From: Sphagnum magellanicum
Taxonomy: Eukaryota > Streptophyta > Sphagnopsida > Sphagnales > Sphagnaceae
Direction of reading: 5' to 3'
Length of the DNA stretch: 64,000 nt
Assembly: GCA_021904315.1 (NCBI GenBank)
Contig: CM038910.1
Span: 13,206,001-13,270,000, forward strand
In this document: positions 35,076 to 49,120 of the stretch, piece after piece
Numbering within the stretch: position 1 is the first letter of the stretch
How the letters are laid out: each line of letters starts with the position of its first letter
Notes under the pieces: model-generated
What the model was told of the DNA's origin: nothing
The model's database searches: none
The model's input: the letters and a program-made list of their open reading frames with translations, nothing else
Made by a program: the position numbers and the translations under genes

Positions 35076-37760
35076 CCATTTCAAATCAAGGATTAATTTT
35101 GTGAGTTATTTATGTTGTTTGAATGTGATGATGGAAATCAAGTTGTACTTGCATTCTCAACCATCTTACAATGCACATTATCTTGCATGGCCGCATCATT
35201 CATTAACCTTAAGGAGCAAGGTTTTTTTTTTGGTGATGTAACCAAAATGGCAATGATTCACAAAATAATTTAACCAAATTTAGCTAGGTATTAGATATGA
35301 AAGTAAAAAAAAACAGAATCCTTTTATATTCTTGGCTTCATAATGGAACTTATCATAAAAATCTAGCAATTTGAAAAAATAATTTCAAAATCTGATGAAT
35401 TTGGGTGATTTCATGAAGAATGCTCTGTATAGGTCAAAATCACATTTTCTAGGTCAAAATTTGATGAAAATTCACCAATATAAAAAAAAAACACAAAAAA
35501 TCAATAAAAGAACGATGGTTAGAACCATCCCAGGGGAGACAAAAAGGGGGAGGCCAAAGAAAGGCCAAAAAGATGCACAGCCCAAAAAAAAGGGACAGAA
35601 CTAATCTCTCTCATGTTAAAAAGTTATCTCACCCATGGCCCCTCTTATGTCACCAACATGCAAATCATGAAATCTAATAGTAGTGGGAGGTCTAGAACAA
35701 GCATCACCTACTAATGCAATCTTCTTTTCTATAGTAAAAGCCAAAGCACATTAGAAATCAATACTAACACATTACTTGAAAAATTGAATGCAAAAAGACA
35801 AGGATAAATGACCTTTCGATTGTTTATCATGGAAAATACGAGCACCCTGCTAAGGAGACCATATTTAGCATCCTTAGCACATGTGGGGTGCACATTAGTC
35901 TTTTATTTTTGGTGAAAAATCACCAAAACCCAACACCTTTTTTTTTTTAAAAAATATTTTCTCACAAATGCCCTTTTTTGGAAAAACAATTTGCCTAAAA
36001 GGGACATGAAATTGTTCTTTTGGGGAAGGTGTCACCACACATATGCCTATTAACGACAATTTTAACTGTTCCTTGAAATAAAATTGCAAGTAAGTCAAAT
36101 ATTTTATGCCACCTCTTGATTTCATGTGCACAAAATATTCTTTTATTATAGTTTAATTTGCCATTAGAAACATGTTTAACATTATCAATAATTTATATTC
36201 TTTTATTTATAAATTTTCCCATTAATAGTATCATTGATAATCATATTTGCACCGTGATTTTCCAAGTGTACTTTTCAAAGTTCTTATAGTTGATTGACTA
36301 TCTAGGATAAAACAGCCCATCACCAAACATTTTTCAATATTTTTCTCATTCCTTAACCAAATTGATTAATTTTTGTGTCATTAAACATGCAAATCAAAAA
36401 GTTACAAAAGTTCTTTGAATGTTAGAAGTAAAGGAATCCAAAATAAAGGAGCAATGCATAAAACACAAAAAGAAAATGAGCAATAATTTGTTCCAATTTT
36501 TTTGAAAAAATAGCTTTAAACCCTTTTTTATTCCAACCTCATCATAACTTCTTCATTTTTTGTTGGATTTGAGTGATTTAAAACGTGATGGGTGCACCGA
36601 GGGTTTACAAAACTTTGTAATCTAGAGCCAAAGATGCACTCAAGTTCAAAATCCTAATATGTTTTTACTCACTCATCATCGAACACTGAATTACACTAAA
36701 CACCCCATATCTTGCCCATTTTTTCACCAAATTGAGAGATTTTTGTAGTGTTGGAAGTGCTAAGTGCAAGGCTAAAAAGCTAATGAACAATGTGTGAAGA
36801 TTCAACTTCATTTGAGTTCTTAAATTTTGACCCACAAGCCTATCTACCTTATTCCCCTTTTTTTTTAGTAATGTAGTCCCTTGATTTGTTGTCTTAAACG
36901 TTAGACCATTAGGTTTTAATCCATTTTGGGTGGGGGGAGGAGGGAGGGAAGGGGCTACATTGGGATGATCCTTTTTGTTTATGTTTACAAACTTACTAGC
37001 TTTAAAATGTTGTAAACATTTTAAAGCTAAAACTAATAACAATGTATCATACCACTTTTTATTATCATACATAACTTTAATGTACTCATGATAATGCCAT
37101 GCATCAAAACTTAATTAAACCCTATGTCATGAATTTTTCAAGCCTATTTTGGTTTTGTGAACAACAGGATATACATGACTTGGATTAATGATAAAATGGA
37201 TTAACATGTTGTTGCACATTGATGGCAACAATGTCTTAGAAATCGTTATTTTACTACCCTAGGATAAGAAATAATGTTTAAATATGGCCACTATTTTCAA
37301 AAAATTCAAATATTGAATAAAAAATGGTCAGAAATGAAAAAAACATGGAACAAAATATTTTCATTTCATTTTTTCTCTCACTAAGATGTAAAAATTCACC
37401 ACAAAGAAAGATGTTTTAAATGTTTTAAACTAATTAATGAATGGATTTAAATGGACCAAATGTTCATCAAGTAACATGACTTTTAATGATGATGACCTAC
37501 AAAACTTTTCTTTATTTCAAAAAAGAAGGGGAAAAAATAATATGAAGATAAACAAAAGAAAAAAAATAATGATACAGTTCACAATCAAATGCAAGGCCAA
37601 ATATGCCATGGTTCATTATTTAACACAGTAGATGAGGAATTTCCATGTTCAAGGACAAAGGTAGAAGACATCCTTCACCTACCAACAATAAATGACATAT
37701 TTAAAGTGGTAATGGGTGAAAGGTTCATATTAAGTGGTGGTAGTCGAAAAATAGCCAACC
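35076..37760. other. Intergenic AT-rich region
   Basis: The 3' flank of the HAD-cyclase gene is followed by AT-rich DNA without recognisable exons. A small ORF at 35395-35604 with a lysine-rich end and a minus-strand ORF at 36665-37072 show no domain. No tRNA or other RNA gene was seen. Confidence 0.5.
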
Positions 37761-37765
37761 CCATG

Positions 37766-38679
37766 TGACGCACCCCCAAGCTCTTTAATGGATTCAAATG
37801 TGAGTCCAAACTGAAGATAGTGGAAAAGCAAAGAATCGAGGCACACTCCCTAGCTTGCAACACTTTGAGGGGTAGAAGGGCGTGCTGGAGCTCCGAAATG
37901 GGACTAGGAAAAGTTACAAGCATTAACTACTCACATGAACCTGCACAAAACTAACACAAGGTGGTTAATGCATAATTGGAGCACTTTTGGTGTTAGGATG
38001 TGCCACGGGCAACTTGGACTCACAAGACTCACCACGGCCCGGACTTGGGGGAAGCCACCACCTTCCCCCTTATAGTATATTCTATGTCTTTCCATGAGGC
38101 CCACATCCAAATGGCTTTTTGTCCTAGAACTCCCAAGTGTGAGTCCTGAAATTGCCAAGGTTAGGACTTTCGTGACTTTGGGGCCCCATAACTTTTTGTG
38201 TAAACCTCTAATTGAGATGAAGTCTAAAACAAAGTAATAGCCCTCGTTGAGATCCTTTTCAACAGTATGTCACACGCCACTTGCACCCAAGGAAATTGAG
38301 TCAATTCCTGACTTTTAGTGGTTGGGAGTCAAACTTCCAATTTGACTCTCGGCTTTCTTTTGGCCATAACTTGTGTTTTAGATGTCCAAATGAGTCATGC
38401 AAGCCCATTTTAGACATTTACATTTCAATAGCTTTTCAATGGTATGAAGGATTCCTTGCTCCATTGGGTTTTGACCCTTGTAATCACTCTCTGAACATTC
38501 GGGAGTCCACCAGGACTCCAACTCCCAACATGGGAGTTCACTTGGGAATGTGAAGGTTTTTTCCCTCACACTCTTTTGCACTCCCAAGGGCATGAGAATA
38601 CGACTCTCGAGCTTAATCTTGGCCCACACCCTTGCAAGCCCTTTGCCTTGGTCATGAGCTCAAGGCTAAGGTTGCGACA
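37766..38679 (-). mobile_element. Solo LTR, family A (914 bp) with perfect target duplication
   Basis: Read on the minus strand it starts TGTCGCAACC and ends GGTGCGTCACA. It is flanked by ccatg at 37761-37765 and again at 38680-38684, a perfect 5-bp target-site duplication. It shares all internal landmarks with the LTRs at 1-813 and 15731-16530. There is no internal coding region, so it is a solo LTR. The intact duplication makes it younger than the 15.7-kb copy, and it is the best reference copy of the family in the window. Confidence 0.93.
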
Positions 38680-38684
38680 CCATG

Positions 38685-41090
38685 ATTATTGTTCAACTAA
38701 AGATTATGGAGATTTACAACTTTTGTAACATAACTAAAACTTTTGTCTACAATAAATGGTTAAGGTCGAAAGTAGCATGGACCTTCAAGGCCTTTCATTC
38801 CCCACACATTATTGGCACAAAGTTGTAAAAACCCAATGGCTCATTTATGTAAACAATCATAGATTTCTATCACTATGAAAAGGAAATGATCTTTCAAGTG
38901 GCAATCTTAATAACTCCTTTTCTTTGTTTGGGCTACCTTTAATGCTAGAAAACCATGTGTAAAAAATGCATGGGCCAGAAGATTTGCACAAATGGGATCT
39001 ACAATAATAATGTCTACAAAGGTTTTGAACCCATCTTTAAAAAGGACATTATCAACATGACATTTAAATGTTTAAAGAATGAAAGAAGGAAGAGCATGCA
39101 AATGCTTCTAAACCACATGAAAGCCAATTTCTTATTCAATGCAAAGACATCATTAATGGTGTCATATATCCCGATGTGTTCATTATCATGTGAACATTGT
39201 AGAAATTGATACCCAAAAGATCAGTGGGATGAAATGCAAACACAACAAAGGAGGCTTGTGACTAAGGGATGAATACTCAAAGTTGAATTCGCAAAGAGAT
39301 GGAGAAAAATGTTTATGACAAACAAAACGTCATTTGGATTGTTTGAATTGTGAACTAAGCACTTGAACATGAAAGGATGCGAACTTGATGGATGTTAACA
39401 TCATGTCCAAAGGTTAGTGCAAACATTCTAAAATGGAGTTTTGAAGTCATTTATACATTTACACTTGCACGGAGTGTAAATAAATTTCAATATGGGATTT
39501 ACACTCACACACAATGTAGGTCCCAAACCATTTACACACACAACACTGGTCCAAATGCTATGAAACCAAGCCAATGCACCCCTCCTCCTCAGAACTTTCC
39601 AAAGAGACCAAGAATGCAATCTGAAGCATCCCAGTTCAGTGGATTTCATAAGTACAAACAAAACAAGACAAACAAACAACCTTCCTTCATAGATAGATAT
39701 TACACACTTCTCAAGACTGTGTATTGTATAAGTACAAAGATTTACGTAAATTAAAATTGGAAATGCATAGGTATAACTAATTAAAAACTTATCAACTGCT
39801 TAAAAAGTTTTATCTTCAACTAATTAACTATCCATCAAATGTATACAAAGCTAGCCTACTTGGCAACATTTTAAAAAATCCAACTTATTTTACTTGAAGA
39901 ACTTGGACTTTGTTTTTTTTTTAAAGGTTCCAGGTTTAGTTCTGGTTCTAGCAAAAGCTTAGTTCTAGAGTCTGGATTTTGTGTTGGTTCCATCAAGAAA
40001 TTGAAACTGAACCTCTTGGGTTTGACACTCCAAATTGAGGAATCCACCAATTCTGGTTGTCTACCAATGTTGTGTGGGTAGGGTAGATATGCCCATCACG
40101 TAATTACACCTAATAATTGAGCAGAACAATAGAATAGGGACAGACCGATTAGGGTTTGAGGTATAACCCGATTAGCATTCAAGTTGTACTATGTGACCAA
40201 ACACTTGGTCTAAAACATATATGTTCAAGAATTTTGCCACCCACCATCAGATGATTCTCTTTTGTGTTTGATAATGGGAAAAAATTAACTGTCTTATGCA
40301 CCCATTGTGACCCAGTTGGAATAATACAATGTTTGGAAATGGGGGAAAAAATGGGCCAATTAGGCACCCAATGTGTTTAATTTGGAATAGTGAGTGTTTG
40401 GTGATGGGGAAAAAATTGTGTCACTTGGAGCACCCACTCAGTCCATGAAAAATAACAAGTGTTTGGTTTAGGGTGTAAGTTAACCCAAATAAGAAAAATA
40501 TTCACTCCCATTAAAATAAAGGATTGTTTGGCAATGGAGGTGATCTCATACAATTATAAAGGATTTAGAGTTTAGGCTCCAAATCTAAAATACACAAACA
40601 TAACCTAAAAATTAATATGTAAAATATCAAATGTGGATACCAAATTCAAAAACATTGAAATTTTTTTGGAGTCCTAGTAGTTAGGATGTCAAATAGTTAT
40701 GGTTCTCATAGATTTCAACAAGATGCAACCCATCATAACATGTGCTTTACACCTCCAACTTGCACATCAACTTTAGATATTGATTTAGTTCAGGAGGACT
40801 TTGAAAGTTTCTGTAAACTAATTTCTTTTACATCAATCTAAGAAAGTCATGCACTTTTGAATATCCAAATCCTAACATAATTCTTACAATTTTGGAATAT
40901 ATATAAGTGATTGAATTGTGTATTTCTTGTAGGTCCAAAGTGTACTATGTTAACTTGCTAGAGATTGGGGCCACAAAGCAAAACACTATTGTGATACCAG
41001 CCAATGTACATTGTAGGCAATGAAATGGGATGTTTGATTAACTAGCACCAGAAGGTAAATAACATGCCTATACTTGCACCACAACAAAAA
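38685..41090. other. Intergenic region
   Basis: A plus-strand ORF at 38955-39209 with several Cys residues is not recognised. About 40040-40460 holds loosely repeated 'gtgtttggt...gatggggaaaaaa' strings. No gene is supported. Confidence 0.45.
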
Positions 41091-41096
41091 ATGTAG

Positions 41097-42980
41097 CAAG
41101 GTTGAACAAGGCACATGGACAACTAAGTCTTTGGAACAAGCAATGGATGCGATGGAAAAAGGAAAATATTTTTAATGAATCCTAGTAAGTATTGACACAT
41201 TTCTAGAACATTTTTTTTAAATCGTTTGAATGGGAAAACAAGGAAACAAAGGTCATAAGGTCTGTTCATCAAGAAAGAGGATGTAGCAATGGTGGCTTGG
41301 ACACCATGTATGCAACAATGTGAATTGTCCATTACCTCACACGAATTCAAAATGAAAGTGGTAAAACTTACATAGATTAAACTAACCCCATTCAAACATG
41401 GAATTCCTGGGAACACCTAGTGATATTGGTTCAAACATTGTTAACTAGAGTTAAATATTCAACTTGTGAAAGGACTTGAGATATTAAGGCACAAGGTTTG
41501 ACAAGTGAATTGTGTAATTCATTTTATCAAAACCTACAAACATTATACATTTAGCAATAATACAATGAAAATCACATATGGAATTTAGATGAAATAAAGA
41601 TTTAAGCGAGATCATAATTAGGTGCAAGGGTTTTGGTGAAAAAAGGTTTCCAACATGTTTATAACACCATTCCTAGATCCAAGGAATGGTTAATAATCAA
41701 TTTTGTTGTAGATGTAGCACAAAATCCTTACTTAGTTTATACATATTTGGGGGCAAAAAAATTATAAATGATTACATCAAACATCGCAAAAGAAGAGTAT
41801 GCATGGCAATGCAAAGGAAAACACAAATGACCTCCTTTTTATTCAAGGAATTGATTCAAAATGGCGTATCTCAATCTAATCATTATCTATTGATTTTAGA
41901 TGGACATGTGTCACATGTTAACTAATATTAAAACAATTGAGTGAATGCAACAATTTGGTTTGGATATAGTCACATTGTCATCTCACACATACCATGCCTT
42001 ACAACCACTAGATGTGAATTGTTTTAAGCTTTTCAAAATAACTTTCGAAAAAAAAAAAAAGATAATGGTTAGGAATAATAGTTGTGAACCAAACAAAAAC
42101 ACATTTGCTAATTGGGTAAACAAAGCTTTGGACACATCTTTGACCAAAAAAAATCAAGAATGGGTTTAAAGTTCTAAGAATACGGCCACTCAATCCCAAG
42201 GCCATGGATTTGAGAAGATTAAATTAAATGAAATCTACACAACAATAATTACTGACATTTCAGATGAAAACAATGATAACTTTGATGAAATAGTTCATGA
42301 CATTGATTACTAATGAGGTGAAGGTATGAACATATTGAACATAACAACTATAGTTGAAGGTGCTAGAATAGGGGATGATGTCAATGTCTACGAATAACCA
42401 AAGATAAAGTACTATGCGGAAATGCCCAATCATCCTACAAATAATGCCAACAAAATTTATATTTGATCTAATAAATGACTTCATTAATGAACCTTTAGGT
42501 GAAGTGCAATGCTATTAAAATTTTGCTAATGCATGCAAAGCCACATTTCTTTTGCAAATTTACTATCCTTACCACATCTAATTATAAAGAAAACTAAAGG
42601 TAAAGAACCATTAGTAGATTACAACCAATCACATGTTAACACACCTAATTAGTATTCAAATATTTCACAACAAAACACCATGGAATAAGAAGTTATAGAA
42701 AAAATTAGAAGGCAAAAGAGGAAGGAGAGAGAGGAGAAAAAAGTTAAACATGTTGCTAATTCCCTTACCACAATTGAGAAAATAGCTTAAAGGTTAGCAG
42801 AAAAATGTGCAAGAAAAGCTTTCAATTTAACTTGGTCTATAATTGAAATTCAAAAAGCAAAGATAGGTTTCATCAAAACTTGTTGTAGGTTTGCAAGCCC
42901 ATCAATTATTGTACAAAGGTGTGAACCTTGGCTTTACATAGAAACCAAAAAGAGGCTAGGGTAAGGGCAAAGATAAGAAT
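41097..42980 (+). pseudogene. Pogo/Tigger-like (DDE_1) transposase relic
   Basis: In shifting frames the plus strand gives an N-terminal helix-turn-helix part (about 41120-41420: 'SLEQAMDAMEKGKY', 'HEFKMKVVKLT'). It then gives the DDE_1 core ('NHYLLILDGHVSHVN', with the second catalytic Asp in LDGH, then 'QQFGLDIVTLSSHTYHALQPLDVNCFKLFK'), and 'NKNTFANWVNKALDTSLTKKN' at about 42100-42160. 'LPSHTSHALQPLD' and the W-V-x-x-A-L segment are hallmarks of plant pogo-like and jerky/Tigger-like transposases. The lysine-rich tail can be followed to about 42980 with stops. At least three frame breaks show it is dead. No terminal inverted repeats were identified. Confidence 0.8.
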
Positions 42981-45900
42981 ATAAGCAAAGAGAAATGTTG
43001 CAACAAACTTAAAACACACTAGCATGGAATAACCAATTGTAAAAGGGGAAGTGGGGTTTTAAAATAGATCAACACTATCCAAGATAAGGGTTTAGGTTCT
43101 AAAGGAAATGAATAGGAAAAGGTGGAATTTGGGTTTTAAAGAAGATGAAGGAGAAGGTGAATTTTAAGTTTTAAAAAGTTGAATAGGACAAAAGGTGGGG
43201 TTTTTAAGAAATTGAATGAAGAGGTAAAATTTGGGTTTTGAAAAAGTTGAGCATCACAAATGGTGGTGGGTGCAGTCATACCAACATGTACCATTAGCAA
43301 TCATAACCACTGGTTAATTTTTTGAACTTTGGATTGTGAATAATAATAATAATAATAATAATAAATATTTTTTAAATAAAATTTTATTGTGAATACATTA
43401 TGTACATATCATAAAAATTTGAAATTAATCTAATGAATGAAAAATATGTATAAGGATTTTTAAGGCTTTGTAACCATTGCTTAAAAGTTGCATAAAAGCA
43501 ATTTTGACACTAAAAACACATTTTATGACATATTTTGGGATATTTTTTAATATACACCTTAACATATTAAGAAAACTATGCAGATTTTTAATGTTTTTTG
43601 AAAAACATATTAAAATATTTTTAAATATTTTTTAAAAAAAACAATGGTCTAAGTGGGCATGTGTGGTTCTTAGTAACATGGTTGGACCCTAGTGGGGTTT
43701 TAAAGAAGATGAATGTCAAGGTGAAATTTCAAGTTTAGAAAGTTGAATAAGACTAAAGGTGAAATTTCACCCGAAAAAGTAAAATGACATGGAGTTTGGG
43801 TTTTAGAAAATACAAGTAAAACAAAAGGAAATTTGGGTTTCAATAATATTGAGCAAAATGAAAGGGGTTTTAAAAATATAAATTAGACAACAAGTGTTGT
43901 GTTGAGTTTTTATAAGAGCACAATGCAACAACGTGAACACCATGTCAAGTTTTTGTAAAAACACAATGTAACCACTTAAGCACAATGAACATCGCCACAT
44001 CACCTTCCTACAACTTACACAACATGACAAACAAGACAATTAGAACCAACAATCACAATGATGAAATCAAAAGGCTCTTACAATGTCATTATTGTCATTG
44101 AATCATCATTGTCATTACAGGAAATAGTTTGCCATTGTTAAGTGATGAACACCAATGTGACTACCATGAAAACACCAATGTTCATTATGAAAACATCAAC
44201 ATTCACCATGAAAACATCAATGCAACTCGCATGAACTCTCCCTAAAAACACCAATGCGACTACCATGAAAGCACCAATGTCCACTGTGAAAACATCAATG
44301 TTGATGATTCTTGTAGCACACAACAATGGTGAACTAGAACATGACAATGAGATTGATGCAACCTAGTTGGCAAAAGCATACTAGGGTGTCACAATTTTGG
44401 TAGATTAGAATCCCTTTTCAAAGTCCTTTTTTAGTGTAATTGAAAATTGACTTAAAATATGAATATTTAGATGATATTGAAAGTAATTTTTTTTTCCATT
44501 TTCAATTTCAAATCATGATGATATAAGACATATAAAAAATATCACAATTTTTTTTTTTTAATAATAATTTTTAAATGCTTAAAAGGGCTTTTAAAATAAT
44601 TATATTTTTGGGATTTTAAAAAGTCCATAACATAATAAATTAGAATCACATTCCATTCATTCAATGGATCTTTAGTTTTTAAAACATAATTCATCGAATA
44701 TCCCCAAGTTTCAAACACATAAGACTAACACATTGTAAGATAAAAGTCCATATCCATGAATTTTGCAAGTGTAACAAAAAACATGAGCAAAATTTAAAAG
44801 TTCATTACTTATTGGCTATCCACAATTTTGATTTGATTTTTTCATTTTTGGAAGGTTGATTATGATAGCTTTAGATAAGTGAATAATTTTTTTATTATTT
44901 CAATGAATTTTATTTTATTTATTTTCTTGTATTTAAGGAATATAGGAAAAATTGCCATTGTGATGTCCATATAAGGTCATTATATTGTGCAAACACAATG
45001 GTGAACTAGAATACGACAAAGGGTGCACACATTTGCTCCTACAATGCATGGCAATTGTGAACCAAAACATGATGACCATGTGCGTAAGAAACAACTGTTG
45101 CACAATAATGGCAAACCAAAACATGATGACTATGTGTGTAGGAGACAATGATGACAACAATAATGAATAGGATTTTGTTAACCCAAGAGGAAGACAAACA
45201 TTGAAGAAGCTAAGTTTTGCCAAGAAAAAAAAAATTGTGTTGTTGGTGCAAATGTTTTAATGCCAAACGTAGAACTTTTAATTTTGCCCACTTAAAATTT
45301 AGGTTACACAAACCCTTGTTTGGTATCACTATTGATTTTTTCACTTTTTTGTGAGGTTTGATCTTGGCCAATGATGTGTAACAAACATTTTTGAGTAAAG
45401 AAAACAATAAATTATTCTTTCATCCATTTCAAACAAGGGTGAGATCTTATTCATTTTTCAAATGTTCATAATTCTTTCATAGGCTGAAAATTGTTTGGTC
45501 ATCAGGATGGCTTGTGTTTCTTAAAGATTTGTTTATAGCCAATGGAACCCCCTTCCTTTAGTGAGGGCTAACTTTGTTGTTTCTCCACCAATTGACTCGA
45601 TTAAATTGCTACAAGTGTGCATAAACACGAGGAAAAATTTATATTTAAACCCCATCATTTAAAAAAACCCCAATGCACCTTTCCTCTCTCATGCCTTATG
45701 TGTTTGGTAATTGGCATATCTACTTTACTTGGATCCAAGTGTTAAAACCAACAACTTTAGATCTAGGTATCAAAAAATTGATTTGACCGAATTTAAATTA
45801 AAAACTTGATTTATATTAAAAACTTGATGTAAACCCTTATCCGTGAATTGCCAATCATGGTATAACTTAAACAAAACTTGGCACCTTCTATTCACCTAAT

Positions 45901-48470
45901 TTTAGTGGTGGAAACCTTTGAGATCCTCCCTAGGTTTTAGTGTTTTAGATGGGTACTATTAGGGTTTAAGGTTTTTCCCATCAATTTGAATAAAAAATCA
46001 TTTCATGGATGATCATAAGATGTTAAGATTTGAATTATAGATCAAAATTTCTATATCATTTTTTGTTATAAACATACATTGTATTATGCACATATTTAAT
46101 ATGTATTTTAATGTAATTTTGTTGTCCTTTTTAAGTTTTGTAACAATGTGTGATTTATAAAAAAAAACTAAACGATCAAATCTATGTCAATTTGAATCAA
46201 ATGTTTTTTTTGAAATCATACCTCAAATCCTAATCGTACCTAGAACCCACATCCATTTCAATAATCTTACTTATATTTAATAATCATTATGAGTTGAAAA
46301 AAATAAATATTTGAAGGTTTTGAAAAACTTAAAAAAAAATTAAAACCTTAGTTGAAAGGGTAACCAATGTTATAACATATATAATATCTGAGACTATATG
46401 TTTTTAAAAAAATCAATACTCACACAACATTAGTGTAAACCGTAAGAGTATTGGTTCACAATTGAAGTACCTAATTTTCATTTGATAGCGTGCTTTGGAA
46501 AAAAGAGAGAAGTGGCTTTGGTTAGGAGGTGGAAATGTTTTTTATTTTAATTTTCTTTGTTTGTTATGAGGTTTTTTGTTGTGTATGTATGTATGCATGC
46601 TACGGATATAATGTTTGTGTGAATTTTTTGTTGTTTAAGGTGGCCAATAAGTACCTTCCTCTTACAAATGGGCATTAGCCTAAATTTAAAATAATTTAAA
46701 ATAATTTTAAAAAAATAATTTAAAAAAAGTTCATGTGACCAATGAAAAGGTTCAACATGCATTCAAAAATGTTCAATTTTTTCTTTTTTGATTTTGAGAG
46801 AGGGATTTTTTACTTTTTTTGTTGTTCCCAATGTGTTCCCATCAAATTCCCAAAGGATTTGTCAAGTTCTTGATGCGTTCCTCAAAATTTTCCTAATAAC
46901 ACCACATTTTTATCCCATATGCTTTGGCCAAAAGTTGAACTTTCATATATAAATATATGCACACACTCTTTATAAAGGTGGGCCAAAGGTTTGCTTTGGC
47001 CAAGGGCCAACTTTCATATAAACCTTTGAGCTTCTAATTTGGGGAGTGCACAATGTTTCAAAAAAATGGTGATGAGTCAATCAAAAGTGGCTCCTTTCAA
47101 AAAAAAAATTAAAAAAAACTTTAGATGCACCTCCCAACTAGTTCATAGAAACAACAATAAATAATCCTCAAATGTGTAAATTTTGTGTGTTTAGAATGCA
47201 TAAAATTGTTTGTAGGTGCCATTTGAGAATGTAGTGTTTGAGAGATTGTAATGTGTGGTTGTATGTTTTAGGCATGGTGACTTGTTCGAGGACACCCACA
47301 CCATGACATAGCTTCTCAACTTGGAAGAGACTCATTATAAGAGTGATTTTTCACATAAAAAGCTATAAGCCACAAATGTGCAACATGTTAATAACATCTG
47401 CCCTTACTTAATGCCAAGTTATCATATTAATGTAATATATGCCACAATAAACATCACATATGTGTGATGAACAACAACTCTTTGTGTGAAAAAATCACTT
47501 TCTCTTGTAGTGACCTCTACAATCACATATGCTACAAAGACACCATGGAGAGAGGGGCTATTATGATACAAACGTTAACCTTAATCTTAAAACGTGAACC
47601 CATGCTTTAAAACTATTTCTCCAAAGTCTAACCCTATACCATAATCTACCTATACTGTAGCCTAGGGTCAGTTTCTGCATTGATAAAATGAATAATTATT
47701 TATAAAAAAAAAGAATTCGTTTTTCAATTTTGAAATCATATATTTTTCCATCAACTACAATAATATTGTGATATGAATAGTGAATTATTTAGCGAGTTAC
47801 CTATGATAATTATGATGATTTTCAACATGTCAACTTCATATTTTTCACAAAATTTCATTTCATTAATTTGAGGATTATTTAAAAAACGAAACTGACCTTA
47901 GTGTAAGGTAATGTTCACCCCTTGTGGTTGACCCAATTCCAAAACAAATCTTGGCCTTAACATAAAGATCTTTTGAAATTTGATCTTTGCACTTGAACAC
48001 ACCTCTCCACAGAAAAATTCACATTCCAAATTTCAAGAATCTTACAAAACATAAGGTACCCAAAAAAATTCTTTACAAAAGTGTAAAGTACCTCACACCT
48101 TTGTATGATTCTGAAAATTTAAAATATTCTTTATGGTGGGGAAGGAGCAAGGAACCCCTTTTTGCATGTTCGACAAAGACTTGAGCTATCACCCTCAGTA
48201 GCTGGGTTGTCAAATCCAAGAAGAATGTCAAAGGGGTTCCTTACCCTAGACCTCAAACCGAACAACATTTCGGGGAAACAACATTTAGGAGAGTTAAAAG
48301 GTCATTTGATGCTTAGTTCAACTAGGAGGGTTTAAAGGTGATGATGTTTAGTTTTGAATGTTAGTTGGTGGGATAGCTCAAAACTTAGCATGAAGAACAA
48401 ACCAATGGCAAAATGCAGTCCCAAAAACATGTGATTGAAGATACTTCTATTCTGAAGTACATTTTTAGTT
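42981..48470. other. Long AT-rich intergenic region with simple repeats
   Basis: It contains an (AAT)n run at 43341-43364, repeated 'ttgggttttaaagaagatgaa' strings at about 43050-43250 and again at 43690-43860, and a 30-40-bp degenerate tandem repeat 'caccaatg(t)...ccatgaaaacatcaa' at 44140-44330. A duplicated 'gaaccaaaacatgatgac' block lies at 45060-45150. No exons, RNA genes or transposon domains are recognised. Confidence 0.5.
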
Positions 48471-48765
48471 TTTCTTCCCAGCTTTCCCAAAGCTCCACAA
48501 ACGCCAAGGGCCTACCCATGTAACTCTCTTATAATTCTTTCCACAAGGTCCACAAACCCCAGGGGCCTCTACATGTAAATATCTTAAAATTATTCCCTAA
48601 GTTTCCCTAAGCTCCACAAACCCTACAGCCATACTCTCTTGTAAAAGTCTAATTATTCTTCCCTAGGTTTTCCCAAGCTCCACAAACCCTAGGGGCCTAC
48701 CCACACAAATTATCTAATTAGGTATTCTTCCCTAGGTTTTCCCAACTCCACAAACCCTAGCGGCC
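48471..48765 (+). promoter_or_regulatory. Promoter-proximal tandem repeat with telo-box motifs
   Basis: Five imperfect units each contain 'ttcccaagctccacaaaccctaggggcct'-like sequence, with the anchor 'tccacaaac' at 48494, 48549, 48613, 48679 and 48747 (spacing 55-68 bp). Units 3 to 5 contain AAACCCTA, the plant telo-box found in promoters of growth and translation genes. Units 1 and 2 carry one-base variants. The block ends about 355 bp upstream of the ATG of the coiled-coil membrane protein gene. Confidence 0.75.
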
Positions 48766-49120
48766 TGCGTGCTGCTACCACCTTCGTTTTGCTCCCGCTT
48801 CTTGTTGTTTGCCAAAGACACCATCGTTCCTTCTTTACTGCAATTGCAAGCAAAGGCTTTGACCTCTGTTTTGTATATTTGCTTCGAACACCATCGCTTT
48901 TGTTGTTTATCTCTTTGTAGGATTGTGCGTCTTCCCGCAGTGTTTTTCTTCTTCTCTTCTTTGTTTGTTTTGCTTTTCTTCTCCCTTCCAGGCTCTTTCC
49001 AACTATTTGTTTCGTGGCTCGTGGGGTTGGGGTTTGCAGAGTTGGCGATTTTTATGTTGCTCAGGCGATCTTTTTGTCGTTGTGTTTTGTGACACGTGTT
49101 CTCCTCCATTTTCTTTTGCC

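Noticed and set aside
48923-49120. A 66-residue N-terminal extension of the coiled-coil membrane protein
   Set aside because: The upstream frame is open but T-rich and Phe/Ser-rich, and it would bury the signal peptide; the start at 49121 fits the family better.
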